Source: Mycoplasmataceae bacterium
GTDB lineage: Bacteria > Bacillota_I > Bacilli_A > Mycoplasmatales > Mycoplasmoidaceae
DNA length: 64,000 bases
Assembly (NCBI GenBank): GCA_031261065.1
Contig: JAISKD010000008.1
Span: 62,001-126,000 of the forward strand
Direction: 5' to 3'
Under the pieces are notes generated by a model. It made no database searches. It was not told the DNA's origin and was given only the letters and a program-made list of their open reading frames with translations. Shown in pieces: positions 32,544 to 44,581 of the stretch. Positions within the stretch are counted from its first letter, which is position 1, and every line of letters begins with the position of its first letter. Both the position numbers and the translations under genes were made by a program.

Positions 32544-33380
32544 ATGAAAGCAAAGAAAATTCTATTTTCAATACCATTAGCTGCAACCGCAGGTGTTTGT
32601 TTGGTTGCCTCTAGTTGTACTAGTTCGAATTTAGAATTGACTATAGGAGATTATTTCGGTGAAACAAATGCCGCTAATTTCTTTCAAAGTGAAACTGAAA
32701 CACACATAGATCTATATGGAAGCGGCGGAAGCGGCGATTATGACTTTTATATAAATTCACCAATAAGCTCTGAAGCAAAAGCGGCTATTTCAGTTGTAAA
32801 GTCAGGTAAGAATGCTCAACTTATTATAAAATCATTATTTGATGCTCCTCTAGATAACCACCAAAATGGAGTTGAGATTATTTGTCTTGATAACAAATCA
32901 TTAGAAATGGCTAGAAAAATCATTAACATTAAAACAATCGGTGAAGGTTATGAGTTAGTTGCTACTAAAACACAAAATTTATATGACCAAACCGATCAAA
33001 CACTAACATCAACATCATTTAATATAACTATTAGACATAAAGACATTGATACAATTGTTGATGATGTTGTTGAATGAACAATTAATAATTTAAGTTTCAT
33101 AGCTACTGATAACAGCGGAGTTCAACACGATGTGCTTTATCAAACGAATGGGTCAACTGGTTCAGACAATCTAAATAAATATACTTTGTATAGCTATAAC
33201 CAAAATAGAAATACCATCAATATAACTGGTATACATAATTCAAATTTCCCTAGACCCGACTTTATTGATGGCACAGGTGCTTCATTAAAAGTTAAGTGTA
33301 ATATTAATGTTAAATATAAATATGTTTCTTATACATTTACGGATTCAATCGATATTTTTAATTTACCTCCTGCTCCATAG
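32544..33380 (+). CDS. lipoprotein downstream of tig
   Basis: A 278-residue lipoprotein with signal peptide MKAKKILFSIPLAATAGV and lipobox VASSC (Cys near residue 25). The mature part has IDLYGSGGSGDYDFYI and a beta-rich pattern suggestive of immunoglobulin-like folds, but no family I can name. The ATG follows the tig stop by one base, so it is probably co-transcribed with trigger factor. One TGA (33075-33077) is Trp. Confidence 0.82.
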
Positions 33381-33407
33381 AGGCAAAGATTAATATTTCT
33401 CCGTTGC

Positions 33408-34430
33408 TTATACGTTCAAGTCTTCGACTAGACCGTGTATAAACATTTCAAGATCAAATTCTTGAATGTCTCCTAATGCTTCGCCCAAACCTATAAATTT
33501 AACCGGTAGGTTGAATACGTCTTTGATAGCAAGGACAATTCCACCTTTTGAAGTAGAATCCATTTTAGTTAAGATTATTCCAGTAAGATCTGTCACCTCA
33601 TTAAAGGCATTAGCTTGTTTAATTCCGTTTTGACCTGTTGTAGCGTCTAACACCAATAATTTTTCACATGGTTGCGTTTCATCAAACTTCTTAATAATGT
33701 TATTAATTTTCTTAAGTTCATTCATCAAATTTGTTTTATTTTGTAAACGTCCAGAAGTATCACATAAAACGATTTCTGTGCCATTTTTCTTGGCATATTC
33801 TACACCAGCATATATAACGGATGCAGGATCTTGACTTTCCTTTTGCGGTGTAAAAATAGGTACGCCTATTTTATCTGCTCATTGTTTTAGTTGTTCAATT
33901 GCGCCTGCTCTGAAAGTATCACCAGCTACAAAACAAACTGAGTATCCAAGTTGCTTATACATGTTTCCAAGTTTAGCAATAGATGTTGTTTTGCCCACGC
34001 CATTAACACCACACACTAATATAACATTCATTTGATTCTTCTTAACATTTAATGAAGTGTTTACATTTGTATCCTGTATGTAATAAACAAATAGTTTATC
34101 AATAATGATTTCCTTCACTAATTCTGTGTCAACAATATTTTGAAGTTTTATTTCATCGACAATTGAATCTAATATCTTTTTTGTTGAACTTGAACCTACA
34201 TCAAAAGTTATTAACATTTCTTCGATTGCTTCAATTAAGTCATCGTCTACACGTTTATGTTTTTTTACAATTGATTCTACTTGTTGTGAAAGGATAGATG
34301 AAGATTTTTTTAAACCAGCATCAAATTTTTCTTGAACTACAAATTGTTTTTTCTCATTTGTATCCTTGATTTTTGAAGCGACATTATTTTTACTTTTAAA
34401 TAATGATTTAAATTTTGAAAAGACACTCAT
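33408..34430 (-). CDS. ftsY: signal recognition particle receptor FtsY
   Basis: A 340-residue SRP GTPase that docks ribosome-SRP complexes at the membrane. A short basic N-terminus replaces the long acidic A domain; the N domain is followed by the G domain with [15 protein letters not shown] (from residue 141), [17 protein letters not shown] and [10 protein letters not shown], ending in [15 protein letters not shown]. It starts two bases after the smc stop, the conserved smc-ftsY pair. A TGA Trp falls at 33879-33881. Confidence 0.97.
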
Positions 34431-34432
34431 AA

Positions 34433-37402
34433 CTATGCGGCAGATTTAGATGTTTCACTTTGTTCTACTATTTTTTTAGCTTTCACTAATGAAACAGGAT
34501 AAACATCGGTTACACCTTTAGTTTGCATTGTTGTTCCATATAGAGTATCACATCTTTCCATAGTTCCTGGTCTGTGTGTGATAACCAAAAATTGCGTGTT
34601 GTTTGAATATTTTTGTACTATTGAACCAAATCTTTCTACATTAGCAGGGTCAAGCGCAGCTTCAGCTTCATCAAGAATTATTAATGGGAATGTTTTGTTA
34701 GCGAGAATAGCAAACAAAATTGATAATGCGACTAATGTTTTCTCACCACCTGAAAGTAAGTTCAAATACACAGATGTTTTTCCTGGTGGAGTAGCAATAA
34801 CGTCAATTCCGCTTGTGATAATATTGTCTGGGTCTGTGTATTCAACTTTACATTCCCCACCACCAAAAAGATATTTGAATATCTTAGGTAATTCTTCATT
34901 TGTTTTAGTGATTGCATTAGAAAAATCTTTCTTAGCTTTTTCATCAAGTTCTTTTATGATGCTAGCTATTTCGTTTCTAGCTTTCTCTAATTGATCCTTT
35001 TGTTGAGTTAATTCATTAAATCTTGCGCTCTTTTCTTCTAACTCGGAAGCAGCTTCCATGTTTATGTTTCCTATTTTATCTAGTTCATATCTCAACTTAG
35101 CAATTGTTTCACGAGCTTGATTTTCAGACATAGGTAGTTCATCAACATATACTTCAGCTGCATGTTCTAAAGTCATTCTATAATTATCAATTATTCTTGA
35201 TTTAGCATTTTCTAATACAGATTCACACTTAATCTTATTGTTTTCGTTTGTAGAAACACTATCACGATATTTATCGATTTGGAATCTTGATTCAGTAAGT
35301 TTAGCGTCTAAATCACTAACTTTAGAATTGCTAACTGCTTTTGTTTGTCTTGCAACATTAATTTCTAAATTCAATTTATCTTTTTTAGAGTTAAGTTTAG
35401 AAATCTTTTCATTTAATGAAGATTCATCATAATCTGTTTTTGTTTCAACACCAGCGCTTGATGAGAAAGAGTTATAATCTATCTCATATATTGATAATTG
35501 TTTCTGATTGAAAATTTCACGTTCTCTATATTTATTCAATAATAATTTTCTTTCATTTTGTTTACCTGCTGATTCGTTAAATTCATTAGTAGTGCTTTCG
35601 AGTTCTTTTCTTGATTCATTTAATGAATTTTCAATTGATTTGCTTTCATCGTCTAGAGTTTTAAATTTCTTTTCAAGAGCAGCTGGTGACATAGAATAAT
35701 TAGCCTTGTTATATCCGCCCGTCATTGATCCGCCAATGTTGATTGTATCGCCATCAAGTGTAATTACTCTGTAAGAGTGTGATATGTATTTAGAGATTTG
35801 TGTAGCATTTGCTAGATTATCACAAATAATTATATTTCCTAAAAGGAAAGAGAAAATATTAGCACTTTCATTTTTGCTACTATTTACTAATTTTTCAGCA
35901 GTATTAATGAAGCCAGGTAAAGATTGGATTAACTGTAAATGTTCATGTCTAATTTCCCTTCCTTTAATTGTGTCTATTGGTAAGAATGTTGCTTTACCAG
36001 CTTTATTGTTCTTTAAGAATTGGATACACTCTGTAGCGTCATCTTCTTCTCTAACAATAACGTATTGTGTTGCTTTGCCTAAAGCAATACTTATTGCCTT
36101 ATCATATTTCTCATCAACAACTAAAAAGTCTTTAACTAAACCAAGAACACCAGCAAGGGAATGTTGATTTTCAACTATAGTTCTAGGACCAGCATCTAAT
36201 GAATTATTAGAACTAAAAGTTTCTTGGATTCTTCTTAGTTCAAATCTAATTTCAGAAAGCTTTAAATTAAGATCAGAAATAGTTTTAGAAATAGTATCTT
36301 TTTTCTGAGATAACTGCGTTAAGACACTAGCGTATGTTTCTATTTCTCCTTCTATTTTATCAGCACGTGATTTAGCATCGTTGATTTCAAAATTACATGA
36401 AGAAATTAATTGCTTATAAGCGCTGATTTTCTTTTCAATATTTTCACTATTAATATCAAGTTTTAATGAACTTGTAATTGATTGTTTTTTAAGTTCAAGA
36501 TTGTTGATTTCATCAACAACGTTAGAAAGTTCGATAGAGTTTTTTTCTATAACTCCATCAGATGATGAAACATTTTCTTTTGCAAGTTGTAGAGAATTGT
36601 ATATTTGTTTAACTTCTGGTTCAAATATTTCTAATTCACTCTTTGAATGAGAAAGTTCTTTATCTATAACTGCAAGTTTATCCTTGTAGAACTTAACATC
36701 CTTTACAAGAATAGTAAGTTCTAACTTAGTTAATTGGTTCTTAATTTCTGTGTATATTTTAGCTTTCTCAACTTGTTTAGATAACTTCTTAACATCTGCA
36801 TTTAGTTCATCAACAATTCCAGTAATTGAGCGTAAATTTTCTTCAGTTTTTTCTAATTGTGAGTTTGTTTCTGCTTTCTTCTTTGAATATAAACCAATTC
36901 CCGCAGCTTCTTCAAAGATAGTTCTTCTATCTTCTGGAGATGTTTCTACAAATCATTGTACCGTTCCTTGAGAAACAATACCAAGAGACCCTTTAGAAAG
37001 ACCGGTATCAAGGAAGATATCTTGAATGTCTTTAAGTCTAGCTGGTTGGTTATTAACGAAATATTCTTGAGATGATTCTCCACGTGTAATTTTTCGTGTA
37101 ATAGACACTTCTTCAGATTCATAATGTAATTGTTTCTTAGAGTTGTCAAACACTAAAGTTACCTCTGCCGATTTAGCTTCAGCATGATCTTTTGAACCAT
37201 GAAAGATAACATCTGTTGCATTCTTTCCTCTTAGGTTTTTATTTGATTTCTCACCTAAAACTCATTTTATAGCATCTACGATATTAGATTTTCCAGAACC
37301 ATTAGGCCCGATAATACCCGCCATGTTTGATGAAAAATTAATTTCTATTGGTGTGGCGAATGATTTGAAGCCGCTTGCTATAAACTTTTTAAGGAAAATC
37401 AT
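34433..37402 (-). CDS. smc: chromosome segregation ATPase SMC
   Basis: A 989-residue SMC protein that loops and compacts the chromosome. Walker A GPNGSGKS is at residues 32-39, with FKSF near the start as usual. Two long coiled-coil arms flank a hinge around residues 420-570 that ends in [14 protein letters not shown]. The C-terminal head has the signature [17 protein letters not shown] and Walker [16 protein letters not shown]. Somewhat shorter than Bacillus SMC (about 1190) because of shorter arms. It begins one base after rnc ends and precedes ftsY. Few TGA codons are used. Confidence 0.97.
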
Positions 37403-37403
37403 T

Positions 37404-38087
37404 TTATTTTATTGTTTTATTAGATACAGTGATTTTTTTGTAAGCATTATGTGCAGCTTCGTTCTCAGCTTGTTTGATTTTTGAGCCAGAACCAGTGCCA
37501 TATAATACACCATCTACTTTTACTTCAACCGTATATATATTATTATCATTATTTATTGGTTTATATTTAATTTTATTTTTACCAAGTTTTTTAACAATTT
37601 CTTGTAATATAGATTTTCAATCACGGCTGTCATTAAGAGAATTAATTTCAAAATAATGGATAACAGTTCTCTTAATTATTTTGTAAACTTCTTTCTCTCC
37701 TTGGTCTAAGTAAACGGCGGCAACAAATGCCTCAAAAACGTCTTCCATAATTTTTTCACTTATACCATTAGAATGTATGACGGAATCACCTACTTTAATA
37801 CAAGCTCTAAGTCCTAAATCTTCTCCCGCTCTAGATTCAGTTGATGTTTGTACAATCATTGAACGAGATTTTGACATATCTCCTTCATTCATATTTGGAT
37901 GTTTTTTAAATAAATGTTCACTAACAATCTTTTGTATTAAAGCATCACCTAAAAACTCATATCTCTCATAAGAGTATGAAAGTTTTTTATCATTTTGGTA
38001 TGATGAATGAGTGAAGGCTTCTTCGTAAATTGAAAGATTTTTAGGAACGATTTTTAACTGTTCAAGTAAAGCAGATATTTCTTTCAT
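37404..38087 (-). CDS. rnc: ribonuclease III
   Basis: A 227-residue double-strand RNA endonuclease that processes rRNA precursors. The catalytic signature YERYEFLGDAL (residues 40-50) has the expected acids; EDVFEAFVAAVYLD holds the second set. The double-strand RNA-binding domain follows a TGA Trp at 37617-37619 and ends in AENEAAHNAYKKI. Its ATG overlaps the plsX stop by one base (TAATG), implying coupled translation. Confidence 0.96.
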
Positions 38088-39061
38088 TATTTTATATTGT
38101 TTCTGATTTGTTCTACAACCTTTTTGTCAACAACGCTAAATAACATATTTAAAGCTGAACAAAATTGTTGAGCATCTGCACTTCCATGTGTTTTAACAGC
38201 TGATTTATTTAAACCTATTACAAAAGCTCCAGCATTGTTTTTATAATTGAATGTTGATGTAATTGATTTAATTACACCAATTGAGAAAATAGCTCCCAAT
38301 AGATTTCAAGGCTTCTTATAACCGTGCTTAATAACTGAACTAACTCCCTTAAGTGCTCCTTCAGCTGTTTTAAGTACAATGTTTCCAGTATATCCATCTG
38401 CAACTCAAACATCAACTTCACCATTTAATAATTCTCTTGTCTCAACAAAGCCAGTATAATTAAGTTTTTTATCTGCTTTGAAAAGTTCATTTGCCTTATG
38501 GTGATACTCAAAACCTTTTTTATCTTCTGTTCCGATATTAATAACGCCTATTTTAGGATTTTTAATATTACGGATAAGCTTACAGTATAAACTTCCCATA
38601 ACTCCAAATTGGTATAGGTCTTCGCCGTTACACTGAGTATTAGCTCCACAATCTAATAAAACAAGACCCTTTTTATTAATAGTAGGTAGGTATGGCATAA
38701 ATGCAGGCTTATTTACACCTTCAATTGTTTTTAATAGTAAGAAACAAAGAGAAACATAAGCCCCAGTATTTCCAGCAGATAATACTCCATCTGCCTTACC
38801 ATTTGCTGCTAATTCAATAGCTTTGTACATTGAAGTATTTTTGTTTCTAATTACCGCAATAGGATTATCTGTTTGCTTGATGAATTCATTTGTGTGAACA
38901 ATTGTGAATTTTTCACCCGGCTTAATTAAATCTTTAATTAGTTTTTCATCACCAACTAAAATTATTTCGCAATTTTTGTGATGCTTTAAAAAAACCCGAC
39001 ATCCGTTAATTGCCTCTGAAACATTATTTTCAAAGCCCATTACATCAACTGATAAGATCAT
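38087..39061 (-). CDS. plsX: phosphate acyltransferase PlsX
   Basis: A 324-residue enzyme that makes acyl phosphate for phospholipid synthesis. The start was set at MILSVDVMGFENN, which matches the usual VDAMGGD N-terminus, not at the ATG 66 bases upstream. Other family segments are GVLSAGNTGAYVS, LLDCGANTQC, NIGTEDKKG and the region after the TGA Trp (VADGYTGNIVLK). It follows the giant lipoprotein gene by one base, and rnc follows by overlap. Confidence 0.94.
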
Positions 39062-39062
39062 A

Positions 39063-42000
39063 CTAGTTTTTGTATTTCCAGTTTTTAACTCACATTGAAC
39101 CAAGTTGGTCGTTATAACGTCTGTCATATACCGCTATACGTCCACCTTCGGCAAATGCTAATCTAACTACGTTGGTTGCATCATTTTGTTGTCCTGAGTC
39201 CATTGCACATTGAATTAATAGATTATCCATAACACTTACTCCGAATTTGGTTGTTAATTCTTCTCATGATGAACCATGTACATCATCATAACTTATTTGT
39301 TGAACAGCAACACGAGAACCAATACCACGATTTGCATCGGCGCTATCAAGTATGACATTGAGGTTAGGGTTATTTGGGTTTTTCAATTCACCCTTTGCTT
39401 GCGTTGTATATGTTGTTAAATCTATAGATGTGATACCATATTGAGCGCCGAAATCACCATACGTTCAAGCATTCCCTAAGTAACTATCTAAAACAGCAAT
39501 ATTGCCATCATTGTTTTCTTTATGATAACCTAGAATTATAGCGGCAATGATTGCTGCTCGTTCTGTGCTTGACATAGGTAAAGTATCATCTGCAATAGAA
39601 TTATGTTGTGTGATAAGAAGAGAAGCATCGGTTCAGTTATCACCAAGATTAGTTTTAATATTACTATTAATGTTTAAAATTGAATTTGTATCATCGTTCT
39701 TTGCGGCTACTCCTAAACGGTACATTAATGTATTTTCGTTAGCTTGTGCTGCTCCTGGATATTTTGCACCTCAAGCAAAGTCATCACTATTTCCTATTGC
39801 TCCAAATGAATATAAAGCACCTGTTGCGTTGCTGGTAGGATTAGAATAAGCTCATCCTTTGTTAATTCCGCTTCCGAATAAAGCATCACTAGCGGTAGAA
39901 GAAAGTGAATTAGTTGTAGATGTAATTAAACCTTGGAAACCGAATCCATCTAAACCTTCGTAATAACCGCCTAATTTGCTCATATCTGCAAATGAATAAT
40001 AGTTGTAGTTACTATCAGATGCTTTAATGAATTGATCTGGAGTAGGACCGACAGTGCCAGTTGTATATGTTGTATCGTTTAAATTTTCATATCCAGCATG
40101 TATTCCATAAACATTTGCCGTTGTAATAGTGTCAGCGCCTCCATCTCCTATTGGGTTATTAAAATCTGTAGAGTAAAGTGTATCATTCTTAGAAACTCAA
40201 GCAATATATGCTGACTGATCAACTTTTATTTTTTTACCCAATCATGAAAGGAAATTGGCGTAATTACCATCCTTCACATATTTTAATGTAGCTTGATATT
40301 GAAGATAATTCAATTGGTCTGATGAATATGAATTTGCAACGTCGCCCTTAGTTAAATTAGCATAATCATATTGATCTTGTAAAATGGTTGTTAATTCATC
40401 TGCTGATGTCACATTTTGTGCATATGAGTTTAATGATGTATCAGATGAACTTAGTAATTTAGAAGATAAATATTGTGAAGCGATTGCTTTCTTCATAGTG
40501 CCATCATTAAGTTCTTGAGTATAAGAATCACCGATATAGCTCTTGTAAGCATCTAATTTAACTTTATTTGAAAAATTATTAGAAGAACCGAATGAGTTTA
40601 AAGCGTAATTAACACCAGATGTTACAGCATCCTTTAACCCATCATATTCGCTGTTTGTTCCATTCTTTACTAATATGTGTTCTGATAAATATTTACTTCC
40701 AGATTTATCTAAATCCGGTTGAACACTTGTCGTATAGAATGAATTGAAAGTTGAGTCATAATAAGAATTAAGTGTTGCGATGCTTCTGTTAGTTGCGTCG
40801 AATGCAGATACACCAAGTGAATTTTTTATTGTAGAAAATGCATTATCAATAATACTCTTTGTACAAATATAATTTGTTGCAATTGTAGGGTTTCCGTATG
40901 TATCTACTTGTCATGAAGTATCATCTGCATACTCAGAAAGAGTTTTATCGCCAGAAATTAAAGCAAATCCTAATTGAGTTGCTAGACCGCTCTTATAGTA
41001 TTCATATGTTTTAGTGGCTGGAGAGTTGTTATATCCGTATGCACCATTTGCAGTGTAAGCTGAAGAGAAATCAAACATTTTCTTGTTAGAAGAATTTCAA
41101 TTAGAAATAGCTGAGTTATATAAAGTAATAGCGTTTAAAGCATTAAATAGGTTATACATTTTATTTCAAGAGTCCGCAGAAATTAATTCATCAGTATCGT
41201 GAAAAATATTATAGAAAACATTTCCTGTAATTGCAGAACCAGCATTTATTGCTTCATCCGCTATTGTTAATAAAATATCATTTGTGTTGTTTGTGAAGTA
41301 TGAACTTAATTCTCCGCTAGCATTACAGAAGTTAAAGCTAGGTGAAGTTGAAGTTCCGCCTGTATAATTTTGCGCTTGGTTTGCTAATTCTTGTAAACAT
41401 CTTGCTTTAAGAATAACATTCTCACGTGCTTGTGAACTTACTGGAGTGTTGATGAATTCTGTAATTGGTGAAGTTAAATATCCTGCACAGTCCAAACCTA
41501 TGATGTGAACACCTGGTTCTTCTCTAATGATTATGTATGGTAAACCTTGGGTACCAGCACTATTTGCGATTTGGTACGAAGGAACTTCTTCGCAATAACC
41601 ATTGGTGTACCAGTTAACTGAATCAGCTGGTCATTGTTTTAATGTGCCATCATTGAATATGTCCAACTTAATATTAGTAGTCAGCCTGTTTGGATTATAA
41701 ATATTTGTTAAATCAAACGTGTTCGGGTTAGTAATATTTGAAATAGGATTGGCATCAGGGGTGGCTGATTTAGTATTGGTATATAAGAAATTGTTCATGA
41801 TATCAGCGTTTACACCACCAGCCGTTCCTCCTAATGTTTTAGGGTTTAGTTTAGCGTAACCCATTGTTTGTGCTTTTTGATCTGTAGTATCAGGATAACT
41901 GTTTCTAATGAAATAATCACTTGTTGTTCCACTTGTAAAAGTATTTCATAATTCTGCAACTGAAGCAGCATATGTTTGGTTTAAACCTGTATAAGCATCG

Positions 42001-43193
42001 GTTCCAAGGTTAACTTTAAATAAAGTTGAACTATCATCGGTATAGTTCTTATTAATTTCTATAGCACCTGTTATTGCTGCTCCGCCTGGATTGTATGCTC
42101 CGAATGGGTTAAGTTTATAAGTAGGAGCTACACTTGTACTATTTGATGCAAAGAAACCACCATGAGTATTGTAACCACTATTATCAGTTACCATGTCATA
42201 GTACTTAGTGTTTGTGTTATACAATGTGCTGTTGTCAAAGAAAGGGAACATATAATCGGCAGAATCACTTGGTTTTATAGTTCCATCTGGTGTTTGTTTA
42301 TAAACACTATCCATACCAGCGGCAGGAGTAGTATATTTTCATAAAGTCATTGATGTTGATACAGAATGTGTAGCTTCTAACATTTTTTCAAAAGTATAGT
42401 GTTGAATGCTAGCATAATCAGAATCACGTTCTTTATCGAAACTATTTTTTGGAGATGTGCTTGATGCTGTTGAACCATAGAAATCAATAGATTCTCATTT
42501 ATTAACAATAGCCGATGATAAATTGTCTTCCATAATTGGAGTTGATTCTAATTGTCCTTGTGTATAAACGTCGATTGGATCATTTAAACCTCCAATAGCT
42601 GAATTTTTTCATGTTCCATATGAACTATAGTTAGCAGGAGTAGTGTGGTCTTTTCTCATGCCTAAGTAAGATGTTTTGAATATTTCTCCAGTAAAGAATG
42701 AACGAAGCGCTGAATATTCAGAATCTTGAAGATAAGCAGCTTTTGTTCCACCTACAGGGTCTAAAACTTCGTTTTGGAAGTAGTATGGTCAGTTATCACC
42801 GTGTTGAGATTTATAGTCACTTACTTTTGAATCATAATCAGATTTAGCGGCCTTAACTCATCCATCTCATCTATCTTGATATATTTTCTTATGAGCACCA
42901 TCAGCATTTGTTTTAACGTAGTCATACCATTTGCTTATAAGCTTATTAACAACTTGAGTTTTAAAAGCTCCATTTGAAGAAGAATCAGTAAGAGCTTGTT
43001 TAACTTCACTCTTAAGTGTTCCTGCATCTGAATCGCCGGCCAATGTATAGTCACCAAATTTTGTACCATCTCCAGTACCTACAAGATTATTTAATATGTC
43101 AGAGCTAATTGAGTTACATGAAGTGACTATAAGAGGAGCGACTGTTGCTGGAACTAACAGTAGTAGTAATTTCTTGTTAAATTTTCTTTTCAT
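39063..43193 (-). CDS. giant lipoprotein (1376 residues)
   Basis: A very large secreted lipoprotein: signal peptide MKRKFNKKLLLLLVPATVAP and lipobox VTSC (Cys near residue 26), then more than 1300 residues rich in Ser, Thr, Asn, Tyr and Asp, with no membrane helix. I see no clear internal repeat and no domain I can name. The reading frame stays open through many TGA Trp codons and ends in MWVKNWKYKN, with TAG one base before the plsX ATG. TATAAA ends four bases before its ATG. Being first in a plsX-rnc-smc-ftsY unit is unusual for a surface protein. A protease, adhesin or nuclease role cannot be judged from sequence alone. Confidence 0.85.
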
Positions 43194-43286
43194 ATTATTT
43201 ATAATTTATTATACATAAAAAAACTCTTACGCCCACACATGAGTTATATTCAACCTATTTTTCTATATGTTTTATAAAATATTTAT
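43194..43286. promoter_or_regulatory. divergent promoter region, giant lipoprotein and sufC
   Basis: 93 bases. TATAAA (43273-43278, plus) precedes the sufC ATG by eight bases. On the minus strand ATTATAAATAAT abuts the lipoprotein ATG. AACTC (43221-43225) and GAGTT (43240-43244) make a short, weak inverted repeat in the middle. Confidence 0.45.
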
Positions 43287-44015
43287 ATGCCGGCATTAAT
43301 TTTAGAAAACATTGACATCAATATTGGTGATAAAAGAATTTTAAACAATATCAATCTTAAATTAGAAGATAGGGATGTTGTTGCTTTAGTAGGTCCCAAT
43401 GGTGTAGGAAAGTCCACTTTGCTTAAGGCGATCATGAACCATCCATCTACTATTATTAGTAGAGGTAATATCGAGTTAAATGGTGAAAAACTTGTCGGAC
43501 TTTCTACTAATAAAATAGCTAAAAAAGGTATATTTTATTGTCCTCAAGACCCACCAATGTTAGAAGGTGTACAAACTTTAGATTTTTTAAAACTAATTGC
43601 AAAAAATTCAAGAGAGAGCAATGATTTTAGTACTTCATATAAAAAGATACAATCTTCTCTTAAAGAACTTGAATTACCACAAGAGATTTTATTAAGAGAT
43701 ATTAATGTTGGTTTTTCTGGTGGACAAAAGAAAAAGCTAGAGATTCTACAATCTAATCTTTTTGTCCCTAAAATCATGCTTTTGGATGAAATTGATTCTG
43801 GACTTGATATTGATGCAGTAAAAATTATTGCTAAGCATATAAAGGAAATAGCTAAGCATACAATAATCATTTTGATATCACATCATAATGAGTTTATTAG
43901 TGCAGTTAAACCCAATAAGGTTGTTGTATTACACAATGGTACTATTTCTGAAGTAGGTAGTTCAAAAATTATTAAAAGGATTGATAAAGAAGGATATAAA
44001 TCCTTTATAAAGTAA
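43287..44015 (+). CDS. sufC: Fe-S cluster assembly ATPase SufC
   Basis: A 242-residue ABC-type ATPase of the SUF system. Walker A GPNGVGKST near residue 36, the SufC-type signature GFSGGQKKKLEILQ near 145, Walker B MLLDEIDSGLDIDAVK near 165 and the H-loop ILISHH near 200. The DEIDSGLDIDA pattern is diagnostic for SufC and separates it from transporter ATPases. No TGA is used. The stop overlaps the ATG of the SufB/D-like gene (TAATG), so the two proteins are made together. Confidence 0.93.
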   Translation: MPALILENIDINIGDKRILNNINLKLEDRDVVALVGPNGVGKSTLLKAIMNHPSTIISRGNIELNGEKLVGLSTNKIAKKGIFYCPQDPPMLEGVQTLDFLKLIAKNSRESNDFSTSYKKIQSSLKELELPQEILLRDINVGFSGGQKKKLEILQSNLFVPKIMLLDEIDSGLDIDAVKIIAKHIKEIAKHTIIILISHHNEFISAVKPNKVVVLHNGTISEVGSSKIIKRIDKEGYKSFIK

Positions 44016-44581
44016 TGAAAGAAATTGTTATCAATGAAAGAGAAAATGAAAATTTATATTTAATTTTCGATATAGAAGATAAAGATGATGTCTATAATTT
44101 TGACAAACAAGTTAATGAGAAGGAAATAGTTCGTTTTATTGTCTATTCATTAAACAATGGATATAAAAAAGAAATCAATTTATCATTCATTCAAAATAAG
44201 AACACATGTGTTAGTTGTGATATTAGGTGTTTGTGCCACAATGGCGCTTATACAAATATAAATATTTGTAATAGCGTTCTAAAAGAGCAAACAAATACCA
44301 TTTGTGAACAAAGAGTTCAAGGAATAATTATGGATGCTAATAGCAAGATAAAAGTTATTCCACAGCTTCGTACTAACAATAATGTTACAAATTCTTCTCA
44401 CGAAGTAAATATAGGTTATATCAACCCAGAACATTTATTTTATTTAATGAGTCGCGGGTTAACTAAAGGAGAAGCAACTAATGTTATTGTTTCTGGTATG
44501 TTCTCTATTGAAAGAAAAGAACTTATAGATAGTGAAGAAGCAAAAAAACTTGATGCTGCTTTAAAGACTGTTCTTAATTAG
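44015..44581 (+). CDS. miniature SufB/SufD-like scaffold protein
   Basis: A 188-residue protein matching only the end of SufB/SufD: DANSKIKVIPQL (107-118), a short His-containing segment SSHE (127-130) and LFYLMSRGLTKGEA (141-154) are the family C-terminal core. Full SufB and SufD have about 420-490 residues, so the N-terminal domain and most of the beta-helix are gone. It has six Cys, four of them in CVSCDIRCLC (residues 65, 68, 72, 74), plus Cys85 and Cys97. Overlapping sufC indicates a SufC-partner role in Fe-S assembly. The Cys cluster could hold a cluster itself; that is inference. The stop TAG overlaps the stop of the convergent lipoprotein gene. Confidence 0.8.
   Translation: MKEIVINERENENLYLIFDIEDKDDVYNFDKQVNEKEIVRFIVYSLNNGYKKEINLSFIQNKNTCVSCDIRCLCHNGAYTNINICNSVLKEQTNTICEQRVQGIIMDANSKIKVIPQLRTNNNVTNSSHEVNIGYINPEHLFYLMSRGLTKGEATNVIVSGMFSIERKELIDSEEAKKLDAALKTVLN

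Noticed and set aside
38997-39127. Longer plsX start at 39127
   Set aside because: The extra 22 residues come from the end of the giant lipoprotein in another frame, and PlsX normally begins at the VDAMG-like segment, which fits the ATG at 39061.
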